This document shows, in pieces, positions 35,906 through 44,604 of a DNA stretch of 64,000 nucleotides. Below the pieces are notes generated by a model. It was not told where the DNA came from and made no database searches. It saw only the letters and a list, made by a program, of their open reading frames with translations. Within the stretch, counting starts at the first letter, position 1, and each line of letters starts with the position of its first letter. A program made the translations under genes and the position numbers. Source of the stretch: Akkermansiaceae bacterium (GTDB lineage: Bacteria; Verrucomicrobiota; Verrucomicrobiia; Verrucomicrobiales; Akkermansiaceae); assembly GCA_018402445.1 (NCBI GenBank), contig JAGYIT010000007.1:868001-932000 (forward strand), read 5' to 3'.

Positions 35906-36058
35906 ATGCGCCCTGCTCCGATAAGACCACTGGCTCTAGTGCCGGCATTTCTGTTTGGTGCCGCCCTGGCACTGCAAGCAGACACGAATTTTCAAAGCAT
36001 TATGAGTAAATCCCAACTCCTCCAGAGGGTGAGCGAAGCCTACTTCGTAAACATCTGA
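35906..36058 (+). CDS. Short ORF with signal-peptide-like N-terminus
   Basis: 50 codons from ATG: MRPAPIRPLALVPAFLFGAA then LALQADTNFQS gives a plausible signal peptide with an A-x-A-type site, followed by only ~25 residues and a TGA. It looks like the 5' end of a secreted-protein gene cut by a rearrangement, or a very small secreted peptide. No homologue recognised. A dispersed repeat starts 3 bp after the stop. Confidence 0.3.
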   Translation: MRPAPIRPLALVPAFLFGAALALQADTNFQSIMSKSQLLQRVSEAYFVNI

Positions 36059-36060
36059 TT

Positions 36061-36106
36061 TTTAGTTTCTTATTCGTGTTAATTCATGTCCATTCGTGGT
36101 TTTTAG
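36061..36106. repeat. ATTCGTGTTAATTCATGTCC dispersed repeat
   Basis: TTAGTTTCTTATTCGTGTTA then ATTCATGTCCATTCGTGGTT followed by TTTAGG. Internally it is built from ATTCGTG / ATTCATG units. A relative (AACCACGAAATATACGAAAC) is at 23664-23690. Non-coding. Confidence 0.6.
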
Positions 36107-36173
36107 GCTAATCTGACGAAAAAACAGCGGGACAGTGGCAGACAAAAAACCGAAGTCAAGGGGGGCAAGGGAT

Positions 36174-36491
36174 TCACTGGGAAAAGATTTCTTCGGAAAC
36201 GTGAGCTGGAAAATTCATGGCCTCGTGAAGCACCCTTCCCACCTCGACGCAGCCATGTTTCACACGATAGACGAGAAAATGATGCTCCACAGGGTAGAAA
36301 CGGCAGCCCGTGAAAAGATCATCCCGCGCCCGGCTGCGTGGGCGCATCGGGTCTTCCGCGATCTCTTCGATGGCCGCATCAATCTGAGCGGCATAAATAT
36401 CGAGTTGATCGAGACCGTGATTCAAGACCGTGTACGTGTAAATCGCCTCCAGGTCCTCCTCGGCGAAGGGGGATAAAATGAAGGAACTCAT
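36174..36491 (-). CDS. ParE/RelE-type toxin
   Basis: 105 aa: FILSPFAEEDLEAIYTYT at the start, DPMRPRSRARDDLFTGCRFYPVEHHFLVYRV and a final strand GCVEVGRVLHEAMNFPAHV are characteristic of the ParE branch (gyrase poison). It follows its antitoxin by 5 bp on the same strand. A complete type II module inside the lysA-bracketed block, and a possible stabiliser of it. Confidence 0.88.
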   Translation of the reverse strand: MSSFILSPFAEEDLEAIYTYTVLNHGLDQLDIYAAQIDAAIEEIAEDPMRPRSRARDDLFTGCRFYPVEHHFLVYRVKHGCVEVGRVLHEAMNFPAHVSEEIFSQ

Positions 36492-36496
36492 AAGCC

Positions 36497-36772
36497 TCAG
36501 AGTTTCCCATCAAGAAATTGCCTGCGAACATCATCGGCAATCTGGCGGGTAGTCCTGGATGCCACCTCTCCCCTGTCGAGCTGATTGAATCCGGCCTTCA
36601 CCTCAGCCTTCAGTCTGTCGTGTCCGATTCGGGCGAGAATTCGGTATTCTGCATCGGAGAGAACGACCACAGAGCGGCGGTTGTGTTTCGTGATCGAAAC
36701 CGGGCTTTGCAAGGCGGCGTCGATCACCTCACCGAATTTGTTTTTTGCATCGTTGGCAGTGAAGGTAAGCAT
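36497..36772 (-). CDS. Phd/YefM-family antitoxin
   Basis: 91 aa. FTANDAKNKFGEVIDAALQSPVSITKHNRRSVVVLSD is a typical Phd/YefM DNA-binding dimer domain; the C-terminal VRRQFLDGKL helix would wrap the toxin. It precedes the ParE gene and should repress the pair's promoter, which would lie within 36773-36850. Confidence 0.9.
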   Translation of the reverse strand: MLTFTANDAKNKFGEVIDAALQSPVSITKHNRRSVVVLSDAEYRILARIGHDRLKAEVKAGFNQLDRGEVASRTTRQIADDVRRQFLDGKL

Positions 36773-37004
36773 TGGTATCCTTTCGTCTATTTCAGCTATT
36801 ATGGACGGAACTAGCTTTCAGGGCAAGAGATTTATCTGAATGCAGGAATTTGCTTTTGGGGTTGAGGCCGTTGAAAGAGCCGATGGTCAGACCGGCCTGC
36901 CTGTCGTAGCCTTCTTGGCCTTCGTAGCTTCAGCGAAGTAGGCGGCGAAGATTAGAGGGCGGGGAAAAGGGGGTTGTCATCGAAGCCAGTTGCTGCCTAG
37001 GAGA

Positions 37005-37118
37005 ATGAAAAATTATGAATTCTTGGACAGACCCCTTTTGGCTCTATTCTACCGCGCCATCCTCGAAAAGGAGATGACCTCCAGCAACGACCCCCAACTC
37101 AAGTTCTGGCCCCACTGA
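37005..37118 (+). CDS. 37-codon ORF with good ribosome site
   Basis: ATG preceded by TAGGAGA. The product is MKNYEFLDRPLLALFYRAIL then EKEMTSSNDPQLKFWPH. The composition is protein-like, but I do not recognise it; it could be the C-terminal end of a lost gene or a small protein. It lies in the 470-bp spacer before the ATPase gene, where I see no other gene. Confidence 0.3.
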   Translation: MKNYEFLDRPLLALFYRAILEKEMTSSNDPQLKFWPH

Positions 37119-37162
37119 ATCAGGGTTCCTCCACTTGGGGTAGCGACAGGCAATTTTCAGAG

Positions 37163-37204
37163 GAATGAACCGCTGATGGACGCAGATTCACGAAGATGGA
37201 AGAG
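37163..37204 (+). repeat. GATGGACGCAGATTCACG dispersed repeat
   Basis: GAATGAACCGCTGATGGACG followed by CAGATTCACGAAGATGGAAGAG, matching the arms at 27932-28027. It runs into the apparent 5' extension of the ATPase frame. Confidence 0.7.
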
Positions 37205-37244
37205 AAACCTTGTAATCGTGGAGTTAAGATCCATATTTACCAGG

Positions 37245-38405
37245 ATGTTCACAAGATCTGCTCAAGCCCACACGGAAGAATTGCTCGATCAATTTCCAGC
37301 GATCGCGCTGCTTGGCCCTCGTCAGGTGGGTAAGACCACCATGGCTCTTGAAATCGCCGAGAAAACCGGTGCGCACTATCTGGATCTGGAGCATCCGGCG
37401 GATTTGGCCAAGCTGGCGGATCCTGCCGACTACCTTTCCCGACACCGGGACAAGCTGGTCATTCTCGACGAAATCCACCGCACCCCGGAATTGTTTCCGG
37501 TTCTGCGCAGCCTGATCGATCAGAACAAGAGACAAGGTCGGCTTACGGGGCAATTTTTGTTGCTGGGTTCCGCTTCGATCGATCTTCTCCGCCAGAGTGG
37601 CGAAAGTCTTGCAGGGCGGCTGGCTCGCGTCGAACTCACCGGGCTGACCATGGCGGAAGTCGGAGAAGACGCGATGGACGAGCTTTGGCTGCGGGGTGGG
37701 TTTCCGGACAGTTTCACCGCGTTGAACGACGTGCGCAGCAACCGCTGGCGTGAAGCTTTTATTCAGAGTTATCTTGAACGGGACATTCCCCAACTCGGCC
37801 CGCGCATCGCCTCGGAAACCCTGCGTCGCTTCTGGACGATGCTCGCCCATGAGCATGGTGGCCTGCTGAATGCAGCACAACTCGCTAGAAGCCTTGCTGT
37901 GTCCGGGAAAACCCTGGCATCCTACATCGATCTATTCGTCGATCTTTTCCTATTGCGGCGGCTCGAACCATGGCACAAGAACAGCCCGAAGCGCCTGGTG
38001 AAATCACCCCGGATCTATTTGCGTGACAGTGGTCTGCTCCATCATCTACTCGGACTCGGCGGCTTGGAAGATCTGCTTGGCTACTCCCGGATGGGAGCGA
38101 GTTGGGAGGGTTTTGTCATCGAGAACATCATCGCCAAGCTCCCGGAAGGATCCCGCGCATCTTTCTACCGCAGCGCGGCGGGTGCGGAAATCGATCTCGT
38201 CCTCGAACTGCCGGGGCACCGCAAACCATGGGCTGTGGAAGTCAAGCGCGGGCGCTCTCCCAAGCTGGAGCGTGGATTCCATCACGCCCGCGAGGACATC
38301 GACCCCGAACGCTGCCTGGTGGTCTGCGGCGCGGACGAGCCGTTCCCCATGGGAGACGGCATCGAAGCGATGGGAATACCGGGTGCGCTGCGATTATTGA
38401 GGTAG
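37245..38405 (+). CDS. AAA ATPase with DUF4143
   Basis: 386 aa. The Walker A is LLGPRQVGKTT (~24), Walker B LVILDEIHRTPELFP (~73), sensor LLLGSAS (~110), and the C-terminal DUF4143 has FYRSAAGAEIDLVLE (nuclease-like fold) and VEVKRGRSPKLERGF. Such proteins are common in accessory regions and their substrate is unknown. The ATG at 37245 is taken; an upstream ATG at 37176 lies in a dispersed repeat, so those residues are probably not translated. Confidence 0.88.
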   Translation: MFTRSAQAHTEELLDQFPAIALLGPRQVGKTTMALEIAEKTGAHYLDLEHPADLAKLADPADYLSRHRDKLVILDEIHRTPELFPVLRSLIDQNKRQGRLTGQFLLLGSASIDLLRQSGESLAGRLARVELTGLTMAEVGEDAMDELWLRGGFPDSFTALNDVRSNRWREAFIQSYLERDIPQLGPRIASETLRRFWTMLAHEHGGLLNAAQLARSLAVSGKTLASYIDLFVDLFLLRRLEPWHKNSPKRLVKSPRIYLRDSGLLHHLLGLGGLEDLLGYSRMGASWEGFVIENIIAKLPEGSRASFYRSAAGAEIDLVLELPGHRKPWAVEVKRGRSPKLERGFHHAREDIDPERCLVVCGADEPFPMGDGIEAMGIPGALRLLR

Positions 38406-38545
38406 AAGTGCTTGGGAAGGGGGCGCAATACAAAACCTTTCTTGATCCCTATCAGGCAGGTGACCGCCATGTGGGCTTTGCCAGCGGTTACAACCAGCAG
38501 CACGCATGGTAGCATCCGCAAAACAAAATCCCCGCCCATGAGAGG

Positions 38546-39268
38546 TTACAAGTAATCACGAATCACGTGAAGACGAAGTCGGTCCGTATTCGGGGTGTGG
38601 TAGATGAAGACCAGCGTTCGGGCGGTTTTGCTGTATCTCCACTCCGAACTGAAAAACGGGGTGTATTCCTCCTTGCCGTTGCGGAAGAATATCTTGACGA
38701 AAGAGACGTTTCTCGCGCCTTTTTTCACCGATTTCTTCGGATGAATGACCTCCATGCTTCCGGGGGGCAGGTTGAATTTTTCCTCACCGAGGAAGCCGCC
38801 GATTTTCACCCGCGAGGCGTTCATGAAGAGGTATCCGCCACCGCCGAAGCCCGCGGTTCCGTTGACAAGTGGAATCAGTTCCAAGCCATCCGAGTCAGCA
38901 CTACCCTTGCGCAGAACCAATATCAGCTGCTTGGCCGCACCAAGCGACTTGGCCTGGCCATAGGTTTCAAAAACCGGTTCCCCTTCCTCGTTCACCGTGG
39001 ATTTACCCAATGCCCATACCGCCATCGGCTTGACTTCATATACCTCCGAAAGGTTGCTGGTGGGCAGATTGACTTCCATCACCTCGGTTTCCCCGATCCT
39101 CAATTCGACGGTCTTTGGTTCCGGCAAACTAGGGAAGGACACAAACTGCAACTGGACAGTCGCCTCGTTCTGCGCGCGCGCCGGGGCGAGGAGGCACAGG
39201 AGAAGTGCAAGAATGCCGGTGATGACCGGAGCCGATGTCTTGGGTTGGGGCGATAATGGTTTATTCAT
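38546..39268 (-). CDS. Secreted partner of the cassette-A protein, unknown
   Basis: 240 aa with a signal peptide (ITGILALLLCLLAPARAQ). The mature part is mostly beta strands (VQLQFVSFPSLPEPKTVELRIG, FGGGGYLFMNASRVKIGGF, FFSSEWRYSKTARTLVFIYH). No named family. It follows the large pseudopilin-like gene by 11 bp and is surely co-transcribed; an outer-surface or assembly partner is a fair guess. Confidence 0.7.
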   Translation of the reverse strand: MNKPLSPQPKTSAPVITGILALLLCLLAPARAQNEATVQLQFVSFPSLPEPKTVELRIGETEVMEVNLPTSNLSEVYEVKPMAVWALGKSTVNEEGEPVFETYGQAKSLGAAKQLILVLRKGSADSDGLELIPLVNGTAGFGGGGYLFMNASRVKIGGFLGEEKFNLPPGSMEVIHPKKSVKKGARNVSFVKIFFRNGKEEYTPFFSSEWRYSKTARTLVFIYHTPNTDRLRLHVIRDYL

Positions 39269-39279
39269 GGGATTGGTTG

Positions 39280-42200
39280 TTAGATTTCATCGGGGTTCAG
39301 CCAGCGAAAAGAGGTCACCTGAATCCGCCGTCCAAACAGCTTGTTCGCATCCGAAGCCAGCTCACTTTGCCTGACTTCGTTGTCATCGGTCGGATCCGCG
39401 TAGTCGGGAGTCCTCTGGACGGTAGCTTCGCACCATGCGCGTGCCACCACATTGCCGCTTTTATCCAGTGAGTCACCGTAAGCCCTGATGACAAACGTGT
39501 CACCACGTGGTGCCAATTGGGAGGCGAAGTTACGAAGAATGTCGGCCTGATCGATGTATGGAGCGCTGCCGTAGGCGATAGGGCCCTCGGCTGCCTCGGG
39601 AAACGCAAAACTTCCCGTCTGGACGCCCGTTTCGTTATCCAAAATGCGGTCGGATTCGCGGAATGCTTTGTTGATGGAAACCGCCGGATCGTCCAGAGCG
39701 GCCTGTAGCGCGCCTTTGAGGGCTAGCTCTTTGTCGCCATCAAGGCGCCGGTTCACGAATTCGGACAGCGATAGGAACGGGCCGCGCCGCTTGACTTGCC
39801 TGACGATGGCGGCGGCGAGTTCATCGATCTCTGTGTCGGACAGCTCGCGCCAGCTCTTCCACGCATCAGGATTATTGGGATTGTCCATGACGCTGCCATC
39901 AACCGGAGCACCGCTAGGCAGGGAGCCGAATCCAACGGGTGTCCCTTCCGGAGTCACCTCGGTGGGAGTGGCGGCCTTGTTCTCGAGATACTGGACAGGC
40001 TTGCCCCGCAAGCTGGACAGCAGAACCCTCCATGCGTTCTCGGATGTGGAATTGATATTGAAAGCCCCATGAACCATCAGATGGCGGGCGATTTTGTCGG
40101 CGAGCCCGTCCGTGAAATCGTCTTTCTCCGTGAACAGGCTTTGGAGTTCGTCCCGGTCGAGTCCTGGCATGTGAGGCAACATACGTTGGTTCGGAAGAGG
40201 TTTGCCCTCGAAGAAAAACCGCTCGGCCACCTCCTTGGAAGTCAGATTTCCGCCATACAGCGGGGTGGATGAGGGTTTGGGTATGATCGAGGAAAAGAAG
40301 AACTCATCCCACAACGCCTTGTTCGCCAGATAGGAGTGATCGGCGAAGATCCGTTCCTCCCCGCCCTTATCGTTGTCGAAGGTGCGCTGAACGACCTTGA
40401 AGGCTTGGTCAGGAGCAAGGTTCGGGTGAGCATAGGAGTTTCCGATGGCCTGCATCACGGTGGGATACATCCCGCCCATCCCCGTTGCTGTCGTGCGCCG
40501 ATAGCTGTCACCCGATGGAGCCGGATCGCGGTTTTCGGGATAACTCCCTGAAAAGATTCCCCTCAGCCACAGGAAACTTTGGAAAAACTCGTCCGCTTCA
40601 CCCGCAAAAGGCCGGTTTGCGAGGCTGAAACCTCCGAGCTGGGCATGGCTGAGAGCCGCGATGGAGATCGGTGGCACCACGGGAATCTCCTGTTGTACGA
40701 CGTGGGTGGTTCCCAACTCGGCGGTATATCCTCCCCCGTAGAAAGTGCGACCCGTGCCGGGATCGACCTGGATGGCTTCCTCGACGGAATTGATCCGCTC
40801 CACCGACCAGTCCCAGCCATAGTTATAAAGATCCTCGGGGTTAGCATCGTCAATGAAAGGTGGGGCGATGATGCCCGAGTGAAGGAAGGGCCTTGTGGAA
40901 GCCACGGTGCGTCCGGCGCCGTATCCGCCGGCGCTGCTTGCATGGGCTTCGCAGGCTGCGCGCAGGGTGAACATGGCGAGCGGGACAACCTCTCCCCGGC
41001 TGGCGGCATTCAGGATGCTTTGGACGGATATCCCTTCCGATGTCCCCAAAAGAGGACTGCCTGGATCTGGAAATCCTCGGCTTATCATCTTCCGATTGAA
41101 TGCGATATTGTTCGCGCTATTGCTGAAGCGTAAGTCCCCTCCAAAACGGCTTAAAAAATGGTAGTGACGAATGTGATCGGACCGGGTGCTACCCGGAGTT
41201 CCTTTGTCGGTGATCGGGCTGAAATTGTTGAAGTCGATCATGGAAAACTGGAAGCCGCCGCCGCCCACTTCGTTTCCAAGCGCGCTGTTTGCCCCTGCTT
41301 TGCCGGTGTTTTCGGCATTGATATGGCAATAGATGGTATCACTTGCTCCGATGCCCGCAAAAGTCGGAGCCGTGTAAGCACCCGTGTTAATCAGGTAGGC
41401 GAAGACTCTTCCGTTGAGTTTGCGCGGGTTACGTTCCGTCTTATCTCCACCATCTCCCGGCGCGGCTACCCATGCGGCATGCGTAAAACCCAAACGGATT
41501 ATAATCGTTCACTGCATCGTGCAGAAAGCGACCGAAGCTCGAGCTGTTGATTTGGCTCTCATCGAGGAGATTGTAGATTTGAGGTGTGTCGGGAATCGTG
41601 AAAACCTTGGCCTCGCCCGGTTCGAAAACCACGGCTTCATCCTTGCCAATACGAAGATTCAAAATTCTTGCGGCAATCTGCATCATTGTTTGCCATGTCC
41701 AGTTCTGCTGGAATTGTCCCGACATCATGTAATTGAAATTGATGGCACCATCCATCTGGTCCAAGCCATCTCCCCTCACCACGCGCCATCTGAAATTGAC
41801 GGGCGGACAGCCCATCGAGAAAACTTGGGATCTGTTTTCGCTGCCGCCCATCACCAACGGTACGCTGTTAGGGTTCCAAAGCGTGATCACGGGCATGACT
41901 CCTGGGATGAGAAGATGTGTGTCCTTTTCGTTATGTTCTTCACTACTTTTCGTATTGAGCAGGTTCGGATCTAGAGGGACAACGGTAACCGCCAGAACGT
42001 ATTGGATCCGGATAGGGATCGGGTTGCGGTAAAGGGTGGTGTATTCGCGGACGGTCTTCTCCCTGTCGTTCGGGCTGCCGAAATCCGGGGTTTCCACCTG
42101 GATCGCGCCCGTGAGCGCGGAAGAGCCGAATTTGATCCCACCCTTGCGGCCCATGGCACCGCTAGGATCATCCTGATGGAGCTGGTAATAGGCGCTGAGA

Positions 42201-43291
42201 TCCTGGATTGGAACACGCTCCTCCGCACCTGTGGAAAATTGATAGAGCATGTATTCGTCGCCTGTGTCGGAAATGTCTATATCCTGCTCCAACAGGATGC
42301 TGAGGTCTCGCTTGAGTCCGCCCTCCCGGACATCCGCCAGGACACCCAGGCTCCCTAAGGTGATATCGTGAAAGTTCCGCTGCGCCGGGTTTTCCGCGTT
42401 ATCCGGCAGATCAAGGGATCTGAGGGTGTGCGTTTTGCTGAAATCGGTGTGGCTCACATTCTCAAGTCCATCCGCCCTGTTGGAACCCGTCGATCCGGGT
42501 GACTGATGGCGGAAGATCCGGTCCGCGGCGGTGAGCGCGCTTCCCTCGAATGGGTCAGCTGCGATGGTGGCCTTCACGCTTTCGTCGCCGGCCCACCAGC
42601 CATAGCGGCCGGTACGCGCACCGGACAATGAACGGATATCAACAAGCGAAGCGGCAACCTGGTCTTTTTCCTCCGCGACGCTGTTGGAGCCGACCAGTGT
42701 GACGGAGGAATCCTGACCGGTCGGATTCGTGTTTGGAACCAGGGGAAAACCGCGTGCCGATTCTATCCGGTTCTGCTGATCCTCCGGCAGGGAAACCAAC
42801 CACGAACGGAAGTGCCCCTGTTTGTGGGCGCTGTAGTTCGGATGCATGCCATTTCCCGAGTCATCGAGGGTGGAGTGATGGCTGGGTTCGTCGCCGCCGG
42901 CGACACCTGGGTCGTTGGCCTTCCATGAATCCCATACGCCTGTCCAGTGAGGGTGCGCCACGTCCGACGATGCCACTTTGTCAGTATCCGAGAGGATGGA
43001 TGCGTTGGCCGTGATGCGCTGGTCGGGGCCCGCATGCTTCTGCAGTTCGCCGAGTGCGACCATCAGCGCCATCCGGGCGTTGGCGCGGGCCTCGGCCATG
43101 GCGGCGGAATTTCCGGTAGTGCGAAGGCTGATCGACGACAGGGTAAGCAGTCCCAAGGCAAGGATGGACAACAGAACCATCAGTACCAGCGTAACCACTA
43201 GACTGAAACCGGGCTTGTCCGGGGGAAATCCATGACACTGGCCCGGCATCGTGCCAACAAACGCTCCATGTTTCATTTTTTCTTGTCGCAT
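39280..43291 (-). CDS. Verru_Chthon cassette protein A-like pseudopilin, frameshifted
   Basis: Would be ~1336 aa. The N-terminus has a prepilin-like leader and helix (GFSLVVTLVLMVLLSILALG, then LLTLSSISLRT), followed by ARANARMALMVALGELQKHAGPDQRITANAS, which is typical of the Verru_Chthon cassette A family. A long mostly soluble domain follows, with internal repeats of helical and beta segments and an end SLSEFVNRR...EVRQSELASDANKLFGRRIQVTSFRWL. The first frame ends at 41441, and the continuation begins one base earlier: YNPFGF joins THAAWVAAPGDGG if one T of a T4 run (41485-41488 on the opposite strand) is removed. I treat both parts as one gene. Cassette partners B, C and D are not visible here. 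Confidence 0.78.
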
Positions 43292-43327
43292 GCTAATCTT
43301 CCTCGGGTTTTTGGATGTGCATTGACT

Positions 43328-43339
43328 AAGTAATTACTT
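43328..43339. promoter_or_regulatory. Palindromic operator candidate AAGTAATTACTT
   Basis: Perfect 12-bp palindrome in the 190-bp divergent promoter region between the cassette-A gene and the GntR/LacI-type regulator, 37 bp from the cassette-A start. Palindromes of this length are usual operators for GntR-type dimers; binding is inferred from position. Confidence 0.5.
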
Positions 43340-43481
43340 GATTTCGAACACACAATTGAAATCTGATCACCGCTCCAGTCCGATCATCTGATGGTTATTC
43401 CAATCATTCAAAAGCATCCACGGCGAACTGGGAAGAAACGAACCGCTTGACAACCAGTCCTTTTTAATGAGAGTTTTCGCG

Positions 43482-44552
43482 ATGAGCCGATTTCGTGTTT
43501 TAACCGCATCCGAGCAGGTTGCCGAGCACCTCCGCGAACAGCTTGCGAGGGGCATCTGGACGGGGACGATGCCGGGCGGGGAGCGGCTCTCCCGGGATCT
43601 CGGGGTCGGGCGGATGACCGTCGAGGCCGCGCTGATCCTGCTGGAAAACGAAGGGCTTCTTGTTCCGCAAGGCGTGGGCAGAAAGCGGTTGATCCACATG
43701 CCGAAGCGCATCGCAGCACCCAGTCTGCGGGTCAAGATCCTGCTTTACGCGCCGGAGGACTCGAAGATCTATTACAACGTGGATATGCAGCACCGCCTTC
43801 TGAACGCGGGGCACCATGCCAGCTTCGCGTCCAAAACATTGGTCGAACTGGGCATGGACAAGGGCAGGCTCGCGCGATTTGTCGAGAATTCTCCGGCCGA
43901 TGCATGGGTGGTTTCATCGGGATCCCGCGAAGTGTTGGAGTGGTTTGCGGATCACCACCTGCCGACTTTCGCCCTTGCGGGGCGTCGGCGTAACGTCCGG
44001 ATCGCGAGCACCGGCCCGGACAAGGAGCCCGCTCTCAAAACCTTGATTCAGCGACTGGTCGGGCTTGGTCACCGGCGCATCGTCATGCTGGCGCGGGAGG
44101 TGCGCCGGAAACCCGTGCGGGGAAGCTTCGAACAGGCTTTCCTCGATGTACTCGATGAGCATGGAATCCAGCACGGCGACTACAATATGCCGAGTTGGGT
44201 GGAGGACGCCGATGGGCTGCGGGAGACGCTCGACAGCCTGTTCCGGCACACCCCTCCCACCGCCCTGATCATCGGTGAATCATCGACTTTCATGGCAGTC
44301 CAACAGCATCTCGGCCAGCGGGGAATTTACGCGCCGCGTGACGTGTCACTGGTCTGCGATGACCCTGATCCGATGTTCGCATGGTGTCGGCCGACGGTCG
44401 CCCACATCCACTGGGATGGCGGTCCCGTTGCAAGGCGGGTCGTGCGTTGGGCTGACAATGTCGCACGGGGCAAGGACGACCGTTGCAGGAGCTTCATCAA
44501 CGCCAGGCTTATCGAGGGCGGAACCATCGGCCCTGCACCGCAGAAGGGGTGA
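43482..44552 (+). CDS. GntR-HTH regulator with LacI-type ligand domain
   Basis: 356 aa. Residues ~8-70 are a GntR winged helix (EQVAEHLREQLARGIWTGTM, RDLGVGRMTVEAALILLENEG). The rest is a periplasmic-binding-protein-like sensor with RRIVMLAREVRRKPVRGSFEQAF and PTALIIGESSTFMAVQQHLGQRG, as in sugar-responsive LacI/GalR proteins. Divergent from the cassette-A gene, so it probably controls it in answer to a sugar. The ATG at 43482 (MSRFRVLTASEQ) is preferred; a second ATG lies five codons upstream. Confidence 0.87.
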   Translation: MSRFRVLTASEQVAEHLREQLARGIWTGTMPGGERLSRDLGVGRMTVEAALILLENEGLLVPQGVGRKRLIHMPKRIAAPSLRVKILLYAPEDSKIYYNVDMQHRLLNAGHHASFASKTLVELGMDKGRLARFVENSPADAWVVSSGSREVLEWFADHHLPTFALAGRRRNVRIASTGPDKEPALKTLIQRLVGLGHRRIVMLAREVRRKPVRGSFEQAFLDVLDEHGIQHGDYNMPSWVEDADGLRETLDSLFRHTPPTALIIGESSTFMAVQQHLGQRGIYAPRDVSLVCDDPDPMFAWCRPTVAHIHWDGGPVARRVVRWADNVARGKDDRCRSFINARLIEGGTIGPAPQKG

Positions 44553-44604
44553 CCGCATGCGCTGGCTGAGCGGATGTGTGTAATGCCGGACAGATCCCTT
44601 GTCC

